64,000 bases of DNA. Source: Parasphingorhabdus halotolerans (GTDB lineage Bacteria; Pseudomonadota; Alphaproteobacteria; Sphingomonadales; Sphingomonadaceae). The notes beneath the pieces are model-generated. The model was not told where the DNA came from and ran no database searches. It saw nothing but the letters and a program-made list of their open reading frames with translations. The stretch covers positions 2,604,001 to 2,668,000 of the forward strand of contig NZ_CP051217.1 in assembly GCF_012516475.1 (NCBI RefSeq), given 5' to 3'. This document shows, piece by piece, positions 1 to 9,568 of this stretch. How positions within the stretch are numbered: the first letter of the stretch is position 1; each line of letters starts with the position of its first letter. A program made the position numbers and the translations under genes.

Positions 1-50
1 TATATGGACATGGAAGCTGCTGGCTTGAAGGACCGCTCCGAACGGAGAGA

Positions 51-617
51 TCAGTTACCGGTTCCAGAATAATCTCGGATCGCCGTCTTATGCGCCTTAC
101 CGTTCTCGACATAATGGGCAACGCCCATGCGCATCCCCGCCAGCGCCACTTCGGGCAGTTCGCGGATTTTTTTCGCAGGACTGCCGACCCATAGTTCTTT
201 CTCCAGCATATGCTTGCCTTCGGGCAGCAATGCGCCCGCACCGAGCATGGCGTCGCTTTCAATAATGCAACCGTTCATCACCGTGGCCGAGAGGCCAACA
301 AAGCCGCGATCCTTAATTGTGCAGCCGTGGATCATCGCCATATGACCGATTAGCACATCTTCACCGATAATGGTTGGAAAGCCATCGGGCGCGCCGGGCA
401 TCGGGCTGTCGCAATGGACAACGCTGCCGTCCTGCACATTGCTCCGCGCGCCAATCTCAATGCGATTGGCATCGGCGCGGATGACGCAATTATACCAGAT
501 TGAGACTTCCGCTCCGATAGTGACATCGCCGATAACTTTGCAACCGGGCGCAATGAAGGCGCTTTCATGGATTTTAGGTGTTTTGCCGTTGAATGGCAGA
601 ATGAGTGGGTCGGTCAT
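51..617 (-). CDS. gamma-carbonic anhydrase family protein
   Basis: A 188-residue left-handed beta-helix protein built from hexapeptide repeats, of the gamma-carbonic anhydrase/YrdA family. The three zinc-ligand histidines of the family are visible as H68 (SVVHCD) and H92/H97 (GHMAMIH). I chose the ATG at 617 because its ATGA overlaps the stop of the upstream acetyltransferase, which indicates translational coupling; an ATG 18 bases further upstream is less likely. It is the last gene of the hemB-GNAT-carbonic anhydrase operon. Many YrdA-type members show little carbonic anhydrase activity, so the reaction (CO2 hydration) is inferred from family and metal ligands only. Confidence 0.85.
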   Translation of the reverse strand: MTDPLILPFNGKTPKIHESAFIAPGCKVIGDVTIGAEVSIWYNCVIRADANRIEIGARSNVQDGSVVHCDSPMPGAPDGFPTIIGEDVLIGHMAMIHGCTIKDRGFVGLSATVMNGCIIESDAMLGAGALLPEGKHMLEKELWVGSPAKKIRELPEVALAGMRMGVAHYVENGKAHKTAIRDYSGTGN

Positions 618-1159
618 GGATTGGCTTTCGTACAATAGGTGACGTGGCGCAGCAAATGGCTGCCAGGTTCCACTAGTGGATGATCAAAGTCCAGATCAGG
701 CAGATGTGACATCCCCAGCCGTTGCATTACCGCCCGGCTGCGATGGTTGTCTACGCTGGTTATGGCCCACACCTCTTCATCGGGAAATTGATCAGCGGCC
801 CACTCGATGCATTTCTTGGCCGCTTCGGTAACATAGCCCTTGCCCCAGCTATCAAATTCCAGCCGCCAGCCGATTTCCAGCTTGTCCTTTACCGGAACGT
901 CATGCGCTCCCCTAATCATTCCGCACCAGCCTATTAAAGCACCGTCCGATTTGGTTTCGAGGGCCCAGAAACAGCATCCGTCTTTTTCCTGAAGCGCCTG
1001 CAACCGGGAAATGAGGTTTATAATCTCCTCGCGGTCCTTTAACGGCCCCAGTGTTTCCATAACCCTTGGATCGCTGTTGATAGCATGGAAGGCATCCAGA
1101 TCATCTTCATGCCATTCGCGCATCACCAAGCGCTCGGTTTCAAGTCGAAACTCAGCCAT
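614..1159 (-). CDS. GNAT family N-acetyltransferase (RimJ/RimL-like)
   Basis: A 181-residue single-domain acetyltransferase. The N-terminus (ETERLVMREW) is the usual opening of the RimJ/RimL-type GNAT group, and a GWGKGYVTEA-like acetyl-CoA pyrophosphate loop lies in the middle (WGKGYVTEA). The start at 1159 (MAEFRLETERL) was preferred over the one at 1186 because it is where homology to the family begins; it overlaps the end of hemB by 8 bases. The stop overlaps the carbonic anhydrase start by 4 bases. The substrate cannot be told from sequence; protein N-termini or small amines are typical. Confidence 0.85.
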   Translation of the reverse strand: MAEFRLETERLVMREWHEDDLDAFHAINSDPRVMETLGPLKDREEIINLISRLQALQEKDGCCFWALETKSDGALIGWCGMIRGAHDVPVKDKLEIGWRLEFDSWGKGYVTEAAKKCIEWAADQFPDEEVWAITSVDNHRSRAVMQRLGMSHLPDLDFDHPLVEPGSHLLRHVTYCTKANP

Positions 1160-2153
1160 TGATGAAGCGCGCTGCATCGGCAGCAAAATAGGTCAAAATA
1201 CCACTGCAACCAGCGCGTTTGAACGCGACCAGTTTTTCCATCATCAGCGCATCATGATCGCCAACACCTGCCGCTGCGCCAGCTTTGACCAACGCATATT
1301 CACCCGACACCTGATAGGCAAAAACCGGCACGTTAAATTCTGTTTTCGCGCGGTAGATAATGTCGAGATATGCGAGACCGGGCTTGATCATTACGCTGTC
1401 TGCGCCCTCGGCGATATCCATCGCGATTTCGCGCAAGGCTTCGTCGCCATTGGCCGGGTCCATCTGATAGGTTTTCTTGTCACCTTTCAGCAGGCCACCA
1501 GACCCGACCGCATCACGAAACGGACCATAAAAAGCGCTGGCATATTTGGCGGAGTAAGCCATGATCTGGACATTGTGATGGTTGGCGAGTTCCAGAACGT
1601 CGCGAATCGCGCCAACCCGGCCATCCATCATATCAGACGGTGCAATGATATCAGCGCCAGCCGCTGCCTGATTTAAAGCCTGTTTGGTCAGTATATCGAG
1701 CGTACGGTCATTCATGACATAGCCCGTATCGTCGAGCAATCCGTCCTGACCGTGAGAGGTATAAGGGTCAAGCGCAACATCGGTCAGTACGCCGATATCG
1801 TCACCCAGTGCGTCTTTGATCGCCTTGGTCGCCCGACACATTAAATTATCCGGATTGAGCGCCTCGCTTCCATCGTCGCTGCGCTTGTCGGCAGGTGTAT
1901 TGGGAAACAGGGCGATACAAGGGATGCCAAGATCGCGGGCTTCCGTGGCGCGCTCAACGATGCCATCCACCGACCAACGCGAGACGCCGGGTAGGCTGGC
2001 GATCGGTTCTTCAACCTGCTCTCCCTCCACGATGAAAAGCGGCCAGATCAGATCAGCGGGCGTCAGGATATTCTCGCGGACCATTGCCCGGCTCCAGACA
2101 GTGCTGCGAGTGCGGCGCAGGCGAGTGCGCGGGAAGAAACTGCTATTGGTCAT
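1152..2153 (-). CDS. hemB: delta-aminolevulinic acid dehydratase (porphobilinogen synthase)
   Basis: A 333-residue HemB, which condenses two 5-aminolevulinate molecules to porphobilinogen in cytosolic haem synthesis. The two Schiff-base lysines are visible as K203 (AYSAKYASAFYG) and K257 (SVMIKPG). At residues 125-129 the metal site reads DVALD, so the cysteines of zinc-type enzymes are replaced by aspartate/alanine, the pattern of the magnesium-dependent group. I chose the ATG at 2153 (MTNSSFFPRTRLRRTR), which gives the N-terminus usual in alphaproteobacteria. It is the first gene of an overlapping three-gene operon with an acetyltransferase and a carbonic anhydrase-like protein. Confidence 0.97.
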   Translation of the reverse strand: MTNSSFFPRTRLRRTRSTVWSRAMVRENILTPADLIWPLFIVEGEQVEEPIASLPGVSRWSVDGIVERATEARDLGIPCIALFPNTPADKRSDDGSEALNPDNLMCRATKAIKDALGDDIGVLTDVALDPYTSHGQDGLLDDTGYVMNDRTLDILTKQALNQAAAGADIIAPSDMMDGRVGAIRDVLELANHHNVQIMAYSAKYASAFYGPFRDAVGSGGLLKGDKKTYQMDPANGDEALREIAMDIAEGADSVMIKPGLAYLDIIYRAKTEFNVPVFAYQVSGEYALVKAGAAAGVGDHDALMMEKLVAFKRAGCSGILTYFAADAARFING

Positions 2154-2279
2154 GCAGGCGCAATATAGGGATGCAGTATCAGAGGGCAATTGAAATAGCA
2201 TTTTCATCAGCTTGCGGTGCAAACCAACATATCATAGTAATGGTTATGGAATATTGGCAGTGGGGCGAAAAGGGCTGAC

Positions 2280-3875
2280 GTGAATATGACAAGTTTGATC
2301 CGCCTGCTCATTATTGCGCTGCTGGCGTTTAACCTGTCTCCTGGCACCGCCGAGGCCAAACGTGTTGCGCTTGTCATCGCCAATTCCAAATATGCCAACG
2401 CCTCCGCGCTTGCCAACCCTGCGGCAGATGCACGCTTAATCTCAGCGTCGCTCAAAAATGCCGGATTTGATAGTGTCGATGTAAAATATGATCTGGGCAA
2501 AACCGAGATGGAAATCGCATTGCGTGATTTTGGCCGTCGTTCGGATGGGGCGGATGTCAGTCTGGTCTATTATGCCGGGCACGGTATCGAAGCCGGTGGG
2601 CAGAATTATCTCATTCCGACCGATGCTCGTCTGGTCCGGGACCGCGATCTGGAAATTGAGGCTACGCGGCTAGAGACGGCATTGCTGATGGTCGAGGGTG
2701 GGCGGTTGAAGATCATTGTGCTCGATGCATGCCGCAATAATCCTTTTACCGCCAGCATGCAGCGCACGATGCGCAACCGGTCGATCGGGCGAGGACTTGC
2801 CCCGGTTGAGCCAGAAGGGGAAACGCTGATAGTTTATGCCGCGAAGGCAGGAGCGACCGCTGCCGACGGGGAAGGTTCCAACAGTCCGTTTGCCGAAGCA
2901 CTTGCTCAGCGCCTGGTGCAACCGGGGCTGGAGATTAGTTTGCTGTTCCGCTCGGTGCGCGACGATGTATTGCGCAAAACCGGTCGTCAACAGGAACCAT
3001 TTACCTATGGTTCGCTATCCGGAAATGCGTTTTATTTTGTACCGGGTCAAAATATTGCAAATTCGGTCCAAGCAACTGTAGCAGGCGCGCCCACGGTAAG
3101 CGCAGAAACCAACGAATCTCTTTTTTGGCAAGGAACGGTGAGCGCAAATAGTGAAACGGCGTACCGATCCTATTTGAAGCAATATCCCAACGGACGGTTT
3201 GCCGGTCTAGCGTCCGAAAACATAGCAAGGATAAATGCTCCTCCGGCCAAACTGCCCGGCGTTCAGGGTTTCACGGTGCCAAGTTTCAGCAATGTCATTG
3301 GCAATAGTCCGGGTGCTGTCGCTGTCGCCCCGGTTTCAAATATCAGGCAATTTGAATTCAAGCCGTCAAATTCTGTTCGACAGCAAGCAATAAAAACGTT
3401 TCTGGCTCAGCTAAAAGCCAGCGACGCCAATTCGGCCAGCCTGTTCGAGCTATTGTTCTCCTCGCAGGATGTTTTTGCACTCATGCAGCAAGAGGCGTCC
3501 TCCAAATATGGCATGAGTACCAATAACCTTGCAGATAGTTTCTCGATCTTCATCGATACTTTGCGTGATGCTGCAAACGGGAAGATTACAGAGGGAACAC
3601 GCGCTCAAGCACAGGGTTTGAGAAACCAGATGGCCGCATTGCTGTTGCTCAAACCGCAAGATATTCCGCCAACCGACAGCGGAAAACAGCAACTGAGCGA
3701 TATGCTGCTGCTCAACTCTCTGGTCATGTCGATGGGTCTCGAGGCAAGTGCTTCCAATCCGGCCGCCTTGAATGAGTTTTCAGATGGTGTAGCCACTCTT
3801 GCAAAGAAGGAAATGGGGCTGGACTTGAGAGCGTTGGAACTTACTGACCAGGGTTATATAATCAAAAATCAATAG
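2280..3875 (+). CDS. secreted caspase-fold (peptidase C14) protein
   Basis: A 531-residue protein with a signal peptide (residues 1-26, cleavage likely after AEA) followed by a caspase/metacaspase p20 domain to about residue 255. The catalytic pair is present: H101 in YYAGHG and C151 in DACRNNPF. The remaining 280 residues are Ser/Ala-rich and match nothing I recognise, though residues 278-320 resemble a SEL1/TPR-like helical piece. I chose GTG at 2280 because AGGG lies 5 bases upstream; ATG at 2286 is the alternative. It stands alone between hemB (divergent) and the M23 gene (convergent). Role unknown; secreted bacterial orthocaspases are often regulatory proteases. Confidence 0.85.
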   Translation: MNMTSLIRLLIIALLAFNLSPGTAEAKRVALVIANSKYANASALANPAADARLISASLKNAGFDSVDVKYDLGKTEMEIALRDFGRRSDGADVSLVYYAGHGIEAGGQNYLIPTDARLVRDRDLEIEATRLETALLMVEGGRLKIIVLDACRNNPFTASMQRTMRNRSIGRGLAPVEPEGETLIVYAAKAGATAADGEGSNSPFAEALAQRLVQPGLEISLLFRSVRDDVLRKTGRQQEPFTYGSLSGNAFYFVPGQNIANSVQATVAGAPTVSAETNESLFWQGTVSANSETAYRSYLKQYPNGRFAGLASENIARINAPPAKLPGVQGFTVPSFSNVIGNSPGAVAVAPVSNIRQFEFKPSNSVRQQAIKTFLAQLKASDANSASLFELLFSSQDVFALMQQEASSKYGMSTNNLADSFSIFIDTLRDAANGKITEGTRAQAQGLRNQMAALLLLKPQDIPPTDSGKQQLSDMLLLNSLVMSMGLEASASNPAALNEFSDGVATLAKKEMGLDLRALELTDQGYIIKNQ

Positions 3876-3891
3876 CCAGCAATTTTACGTT

Positions 3892-5451
3892 TCAGCTCAC
3901 GCTCGTCTTCATCAGACGATTAATTTCGCGTTCCATTTTTGGCTTGGTCGATACGCTTTTCAAGCTTCGCAAAGCCGCTCCCGGTTCGACACGCTTTAGT
4001 CGCTGCAACTCGCCTTTAAACTTGCGTAATTCGCTCCCACTGAGTTCTGACCGCTGCACAAATTTTACGCTATTGGGGTTGATAGCCCGGCCGTTGCGAT
4101 ACAGCTCGTAATGGAGATGCGGTCCGGTCGATAGGCCAGTAGAGCCGATATAACCGATAATCTGACCCCTTCGGACACGACTGCCGTTGCGCACGGCGAT
4201 CCGGCTCATATGGCCATAGCCTGAGGCCAGCCCGCCGCCGTGGCGGATCTTGACGAAATTGCCATAGCCGCCATTGCGGCCTGCCATAATAATGGTGCCA
4301 TCGGTTACCGCGTAAATAGGAGCGCCATAGCCACCACCAAAATCAAGGCCGCTATGCATCCTCAAGTACCGCAATATCGGGTGTCGCCGCATGCCATAGC
4401 CGGATGTTGTGCGACCATTTGTCGGGCGAACAAGCTCACCCTGTGATTGACCTACGCCGGAAGCTTCAAACCAGTTGGTGCGCCCGTCGCTGGTCCATTT
4501 CAGCATTTGTGCTTGGGGTTTACCATCGCGCTCAACGCCCGCATACATCAGCTCACCCACCTCAACCTCGCCGGTTTCGGCGCGGCGATAATTGATGATG
4601 AGGTCAAACTCATCGGTGGCGCGAATGTCCCGGGAAACTGACATTTTGGTTCCCAGAACACGAAGATATTTCTGCACCGCTTCGGTTGGTGCGCCAGCCG
4701 CGCGGGCCGAGCGATACAGGCTCGAGCCGACAACGCCTTTGATCCGCAACGGCGTGTCGTCAACGATTATCGGTTTGCGATTGAGTTTCAGTCGGGCACC
4801 GTCGCGCAGCACTTCCAGATTGAGGTCAAAACGCGCGCGGAATGCAATTTGATCGAGCGGTCTGGCCTGGTTTTTGGCCGGACGACGGCCCAGTAACACA
4901 TCAATTTTGGTGCCGGGCTTAAGCTCTCCCAGAGCGACGGCGCTTGCAACCAGGTCGGTCGCTTGCTGCGCTTCGTTGCTGGCCACACCGGCGCGCTGCA
5001 AGACGCGGCGAAGGCTATCGCCGCGGCCGAGTGTGGCGACCAGTTCGATGGATGGACGTTCCGGGCTTTGCGCGAGTGGCCGCACGGCGTCGGTTGCGGC
5101 CATGCTAATGCCGGTGTCAGAACCGTAGGCTAAAGGTGCAATGACTTGCGAGCGCATCTGGTCTGCCCGGGAACCTGTGAGAGCCTCTTTTTGATGTCCG
5201 GAAATCGGACCGAAATCAGGGAGACAGGAAATCGCGACACCGCATAGCAGAACCAGCGTGGCCAGTCCGCGAAACCAGGTGAAGCTGCCGATGTCGCGGC
5301 CAAGGTCAGGGACCCATTCGGTATCGGCAAACTTGTCCTGCCAATCGCCCAATGTTTCGCTAAAACTCTCGCGAAATGACACGGGCGCAGGCGCAGCGAT
5401 AGCAGCTGCTCCAAAACCGTCTTCGGCAAGCATGTCGATACTCTTGAACAA
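3892..5451 (-). CDS. M23 family metallopeptidase, membrane-anchored
   Basis: A 519-residue LytM-type peptidase that would cut cell-wall peptide cross-links in the periplasm or regulate amidases. A single N-terminal membrane segment (WFRGLATLVLLCGVAIS) follows a cytosolic stretch of some 70 residues. The C-terminal M23 domain keeps the zinc ligands: H and D in RMHSGLDF and the HxH of TGPHLHYEL. I propose a TTG start at 5451: AAGGGG sits 5 bases upstream, whereas the in-frame ATG at 5502 has no such site and ATG at 5436 lies inside the conserved region. The gene is divergent from the helicase gene. Confidence 0.85.
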   Translation of the reverse strand: MFKSIDMLAEDGFGAAAIAAPAPVSFRESFSETLGDWQDKFADTEWVPDLGRDIGSFTWFRGLATLVLLCGVAISCLPDFGPISGHQKEALTGSRADQMRSQVIAPLAYGSDTGISMAATDAVRPLAQSPERPSIELVATLGRGDSLRRVLQRAGVASNEAQQATDLVASAVALGELKPGTKIDVLLGRRPAKNQARPLDQIAFRARFDLNLEVLRDGARLKLNRKPIIVDDTPLRIKGVVGSSLYRSARAAGAPTEAVQKYLRVLGTKMSVSRDIRATDEFDLIINYRRAETGEVEVGELMYAGVERDGKPQAQMLKWTSDGRTNWFEASGVGQSQGELVRPTNGRTTSGYGMRRHPILRYLRMHSGLDFGGGYGAPIYAVTDGTIIMAGRNGGYGNFVKIRHGGGLASGYGHMSRIAVRNGSRVRRGQIIGYIGSTGLSTGPHLHYELYRNGRAINPNSVKFVQRSELSGSELRKFKGELQRLKRVEPGAALRSLKSVSTKPKMEREINRLMKTSVS

Positions 5452-5685
5452 ACGCACCCCTTGATGATGCAAATATGCCCTAAAAACAGGCCGAGCTTGC
5501 ACCGCAATAGTTGACTGTCTCTGTGCAGGAATAGGGTTAATGTCAAATTAAGACGCGGGCCATGAGGCTTTACATGCGGTGAAGCGTGTAAAATGGCGGA
5601 TACGCAGTCTGTGCCTGTATCTACGGTTGTAGTTTTTACTAATAGCGCTTGCCTGAGCGCTCGAGATAAGCTGTGATGATATCAA

Positions 5686-8505
5686 ATGTCCCAGCGTCAG
5701 CATAGTTCCCTCATTGCAGTTCTTGGCCCGACCAACACCGGCAAAACGCATCTCGCGATTGAACGGATGTGCGCCCATTCCAGCGGGATGATCGGTTTTC
5801 CGCTGCGATTGCTGGCGCGCGAGGTTTATGACCGGGTGGTGAAGCTTAAAGGTTCAAACCGCGTGGCGCTGGTGACGGGCGAAGAAAAAATCATTGCGCC
5901 CGATGCACAATGGTATCTTTGTACTGCTGAATCCATGCCGTCGGTCAAACAAGATGGCAGCGATTTCGCGTTTGTTGCGATTGACGAGGCGCAACTGGGG
6001 ATCGACCCGGAGCGCGGACATATTTTTACCGACCGTATGCTATATGCACGGGGCCGGGATGAGACGATGATCCTCGGGTCCGAAAGCCTGCGACCGTTGA
6101 TCCAGCAGTTGCTCCCCGAAGCGGACATAATCACGCGCCCCCGGTTTTCGACTTTGAGTTATGCCGGCCCGCGCAAACTCTCACGGCTGCCGCGTCGGTC
6201 TGCGATTGTCGCTTTCTCTGTGGAGGATGTGTACGCGATTGCCGAAATGCTCAGGCGGCAACATGGCGGTGCCGCTATCGTGATGGGCTCGCTCTCACCG
6301 CAAACCCGCAACGCGCAGGTCAAAATGTATCAGGACGGCGAGGTTGATTATATTGTTGCCACGGATGCCATTGGCATGGGGCTAAATCTCGATGTCTCCC
6401 ATGTCGCTTTTGCTGCGCTGAAGAAGTTTGACGGTCGACGTCGGCGCAAATTGACGCTGGCGGAAATCGGGCAAATTGCGGGCCGGGCAGGGCGACACCA
6501 GAAGGATGGCAGCTTTGGCGTGCTGTCTGGGCTTGCGTCGTCTGATGAATTGCAACCCGAAGAGATTGAAAAGCTCGAAGACCATAGTTTCCCCCGCCTG
6601 AACTGGCTTTACTGGCGCAACGCTGAGCCTGATATTGGTAGCGTCGAGGCCCTGATCCAATCACTCGAAGAAAAACCCTTGGACCGGCTATTGCGCCCCG
6701 CGCCCGAAGCCCCCGATCTTGCTGTCTTAAAACGCCTTGCGCAAGATCCGGTCATTACAAATTTGGTAAGCCATCCTGATCACGTGCGTTTGTTGTGGGA
6801 GGCTTCATCAATCCCGGATTTTCGCAAAGTGGGGGCTGACCATCAGGCGCGTTTTGTCGCATCTCTATGGCCCTATCTGGCACAAGGGGCTGGCCGGATA
6901 CCACATGCCAGAATGGCACAGGAAATTTCGCGGCTGGAAAATGTGCAAGGTGATATTGCCACTCTGGCCGCGCGTATCGCCGCAGCGCGAAGCTGGAGTT
7001 ATATTGCGCAAAAGTCGCACTGGGTGGAACAGGCCGATGTAATGATCGACCGCACCCGCGATCTGGAACGCAAACTGAGCGATGCCATGCATAGCCAGTT
7101 AACGCAACGCTTCGTCGATAAACGCACCCGCGTTTTGATGCGCGGGCTACTAAAGGATGCGCTGCCGCAAGATATTGAGATAGATTCTAGGGGCAGCGTG
7201 CTGGTTGAAGGTTTGGAAATTGGAACACTCAAGGGCTTCCAATTTACCGTGCCTTCGGATAGCCGGAGGGAAGACCGCAAAATGCTGCTGGCAGCAGCGG
7301 AAAGATATTTGGGAACGATTATGACGGAAAACGCAGACGCTTTGGCCAAGGCTCCGGACAGCGTATTGGCTCTTGTTGCCGATGCTGCTGGTCAGCCCGC
7401 GATCATGTGGGGTGATGCCAGGCTGGCTGTGCTCGCCAAAGGGAAAAGTCTGCTCAATCCCGAGATCAAGTTTGACCGGTCGCTAAAGGATATGACACCG
7501 GATAATATGAAAAAGGTTGAAGACCGCGTGCGTGCCTGGGTCGAGGCGATGAAGGCCAAACATCTGGAAGGTCTGGTCAAAATTGACGCGCTGGCGAGCG
7601 AAGAAGCGACCCCCCCGTCTGTCCGCGCTCTATTTGCTCAGATTTTAGAAGCTGGCGGCATTGTTGACCGGCGGGATGTGAATGATGCGGTGCGTGCGCT
7701 CGACAATGATATGCGCGGCCACGCGCGACGTGCCGGACTGGTCTTTGGCGCTCTGGACGTGTTTCACCATGCATTGATGAAACCAGGCGCGGTCTCGTGG
7801 CGCGCTGGCTTGTTTGCTGCGCTCAATGAGCAGCCGATGACTGACTTGCCACCGGACAATGCGGTGCATCTCAAAGAATGGAAATTCGGAAACATGCAGG
7901 AAGCTAGCCGGCTGGGTTTTCGCAAGGTCGGTCAAGAATTTGTCCGCGTCGATATGGCCGAGCGTTTGATCAAACAGGCGCATGAAGCCCGCCAGCAGGG
8001 CGATGTGTTTGCGGTAGATCCCGCGCTTGCAACGTCGCTAGGCCTTGCAACCGAGGTGCATGAAGCGCTGCTCGAAGTGGCTGGATTTGCAAAGACCGAT
8101 AAAAAACCAGAGGAAGCCTCTGTTGATAATCCAGTTGTTGACAAGCCGGTAGACGGGGTTGGTGAGAACCAAACAGTCGCCGCTCCTGCTGCCCAAGCAC
8201 AAGTGGCCAATGATAAGAAATCAGACGAGGTCGCCGAAGCAGAAAAAGCACCAGACACGTCCGCTGCTTTGCCGCTTGTCTATTGGCAATGGAAAGGCAT
8301 GGGGCGCGCCAAGAACAATTACGCGAAAGCTAACAATCAACGCCGACATGTCGGGCAAAAACCGCGCGGCACAGGGAAAGGCGAATCAAAGTCGGGCCAG
8401 AATTTGGGCCATAAGAAAGCTGCGCGCAAACCAGAGCCTGTCCTTGCAACGGCTGGCGGCGCATTTGCCGAATTGGCGGCGCTCAGGGATTCCCTAAAGA
8501 AATAG
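5686..8505 (+). CDS. SUV3/MgpS-like DEAD/DEAH-type RNA helicase
   Basis: A 939-residue superfamily 2 helicase of the alphaproteobacterial group related to mitochondrial SUV3, expected to unwind RNA using ATP. Walker A is GPTNTGKT (residues 14-21), motif II is DEAQ (100-103) and motif VI reads QIAGRAGRH, so the catalytic core is intact. The last 120 residues form a low-complexity tail rich in Lys, Ala and Gln that ends in a basic stretch likely to bind nucleic acid. The ATG at 5686 puts Walker A at the normal distance from the N-terminus. The S4-domain gene starts 39 bases downstream, so the two are probably one operon for RNA handling. Confidence 0.9.
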   Translation: MSQRQHSSLIAVLGPTNTGKTHLAIERMCAHSSGMIGFPLRLLAREVYDRVVKLKGSNRVALVTGEEKIIAPDAQWYLCTAESMPSVKQDGSDFAFVAIDEAQLGIDPERGHIFTDRMLYARGRDETMILGSESLRPLIQQLLPEADIITRPRFSTLSYAGPRKLSRLPRRSAIVAFSVEDVYAIAEMLRRQHGGAAIVMGSLSPQTRNAQVKMYQDGEVDYIVATDAIGMGLNLDVSHVAFAALKKFDGRRRRKLTLAEIGQIAGRAGRHQKDGSFGVLSGLASSDELQPEEIEKLEDHSFPRLNWLYWRNAEPDIGSVEALIQSLEEKPLDRLLRPAPEAPDLAVLKRLAQDPVITNLVSHPDHVRLLWEASSIPDFRKVGADHQARFVASLWPYLAQGAGRIPHARMAQEISRLENVQGDIATLAARIAAARSWSYIAQKSHWVEQADVMIDRTRDLERKLSDAMHSQLTQRFVDKRTRVLMRGLLKDALPQDIEIDSRGSVLVEGLEIGTLKGFQFTVPSDSRREDRKMLLAAAERYLGTIMTENADALAKAPDSVLALVADAAGQPAIMWGDARLAVLAKGKSLLNPEIKFDRSLKDMTPDNMKKVEDRVRAWVEAMKAKHLEGLVKIDALASEEATPPSVRALFAQILEAGGIVDRRDVNDAVRALDNDMRGHARRAGLVFGALDVFHHALMKPGAVSWRAGLFAALNEQPMTDLPPDNAVHLKEWKFGNMQEASRLGFRKVGQEFVRVDMAERLIKQAHEARQQGDVFAVDPALATSLGLATEVHEALLEVAGFAKTDKKPEEASVDNPVVDKPVDGVGENQTVAAPAAQAQVANDKKSDEVAEAEKAPDTSAALPLVYWQWKGMGRAKNNYAKANNQRRHVGQKPRGTGKGESKSGQNLGHKKAARKPEPVLATAGGAFAELAALRDSLKK

Positions 8506-8539
8506 AAGATGCAGAAATAGAATATGCAGGAATAGGATA
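8501..8539 (+). repeat. 15-bp tandem repeat, about 2.6 copies
   Basis: Three consecutive units starting AATAGAAGATGCAGA, AATAGAATATGCAGG and AATAGGATA. The first unit carries the TAG stop of the helicase gene and the last supplies the AGGA that serves as ribosome-binding site for the TTG start of the S4 gene. Read directly from the sequence. Confidence 0.85.
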
Positions 8540-8544
8540 CAGTT

Positions 8545-8853
8545 TTGAGCGGTAAACGTGCGGTATCTCTCATACTTGGCGCTTCGGCTCCGGCCTTGCG
8601 CATCGACAAACTGCTTTGGTACCTTCGCTTCGCCCACACGCGGACAATGGCCCAGAAAATGTCTGCCAAAGGGCATGTGCGCCTCAATGGCCGTCGCGTG
8701 GACCGGGCGCATTTGATGGTCAGGGAAAATGATATTTTGACAATCCCTCGAGGCCGCGAAGTGCACGTTATCAGAGTTTTCCGGCTTCCAGAGCGCAGGG
8801 AAAGCGCGGCCGGAGCGCAAACCTGTTATGAAGAACTGAAAACTGGTGATTAA
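8545..8853 (+). CDS. S4-domain RNA-binding protein (HslR family)
   Basis: A 102-residue protein that is almost entirely an S4 RNA-binding domain. The signature LRIDKLLWYLRFAHTR starts at residue 18 and GHVRLNGRRV follows, as in HslR/Hsp15, which rescues stalled 50S-nascent chain complexes. The start is TTG at 8545, preceded by AGGATA; no ATG lies in frame before the domain. It follows the helicase by 39 bases on the same strand and is likely co-transcribed. Function inferred from family; other short S4 proteins (YlmH, tyrosyl-tRNA-type) have different partner domains that are absent here. Confidence 0.88.
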   Translation: MSGKRAVSLILGASAPALRIDKLLWYLRFAHTRTMAQKMSAKGHVRLNGRRVDRAHLMVRENDILTIPRGREVHVIRVFRLPERRESAAGAQTCYEELKTGD

Positions 8854-8955
8854 AATAGTCTGCTAAATGGGCGGTTGACGCCATCAAATTTGCACAATAG
8901 CAAGGCGAGAATAGCCGTGGTTTTCGCGGTCTGGTTAAGGGGAGTTTCGCGCCAG

Positions 8956-9291
8956 ATGACTTATGTAGTGACTGAAGCCTGCATTAAATGCAAATATATG
9001 GACTGTGTGGAAGTCTGCCCCGTCGACTGTTTTTATGAAGGCGAGAATATGCTTGTCATCAATCCTTCCGAATGTATTGATTGCGGCGTCTGCGAACCGG
9101 AATGCCCGGCTGAAGCGATTCTGCCGGACACCGAAGATGGTCTTGAAGCAATGCTGGAGATCAACACCAAATACTCCGAGGAATGGCCGAATATTACGGT
9201 AAGCCGCGATCCGCCAGCCGATGCCGATGACTATAAAGGCAAAGATGGCAAGATGGAGTTGTTTTCCGAAAAGCCTGGCGAAGGTGATTAG
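8956..9291 (+). CDS. fdxA: 7Fe ferredoxin FdxA
   Basis: A 111-residue ferredoxin carrying one [3Fe-4S] and one [4Fe-4S] cluster. The clusters are supported by [14 protein letters not shown] at residues 9-22 and [12 protein letters not shown] about 30 residues later; the remaining C-terminal extension is the usual length for the Azotobacter FdI/FdxA type. I chose the ATG at 8956 (MTYVVTEAC), the conserved N-terminus, over in-frame upstream starts that would add a non-conserved leader; GGGGAG lies upstream. It acts as a low-potential electron carrier in the cytosol. The neighbouring carD gene is 277 bases away. Confidence 0.95.
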   Translation: MTYVVTEACIKCKYMDCVEVCPVDCFYEGENMLVINPSECIDCGVCEPECPAEAILPDTEDGLEAMLEINTKYSEEWPNITVSRDPPADADDYKGKDGKMELFSEKPGEGD

Positions 9292-9568
9292 ACTTTAGTT
9301 TGGCATTGCGCGCCGGACGCTTATTTCGCCCTGCCGGAGGCTTTCGCTTAGCGAACTGCCGCGAGACACGGCGTTTGAGGCAAGATAAGTTGTGCGCTGC
9401 AACGAAAAATTGCTTTTTTGTTACGAATCTGTTAAAACCAATATCAGAAAGCGGCTGAACGGGGGAAGTTCGGTCGCTCTTGTATATGGTCGAAAGGATT
9501 TTTTCGTCGGGGTTTGAATAGTTTGAACGAAACTATCCATAATTTTTCAAGAATCAGAAAGGCTTTTT

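Noticed and set aside
1..72. Possible 3' end of a plus-strand gene at the window edge (frame 1, ending TAA at 70)
   Set aside because: Only 23 codons are visible, overlapping the carbonic anhydrase gene; nothing supports it.
5644..5661. Inverted repeat AGCGCT-TGCCTG-AGCGCT between the M23 and helicase genes
   Set aside because: Short arms of a common word; may be a weak regulatory site but not supported by anything else.
9292..9568. 277-base gap between fdxA and carD examined for a small RNA
   Set aside because: No strong hairpin with T run, tRNA-like or known RNA pattern was seen; probably only the carD promoter region.
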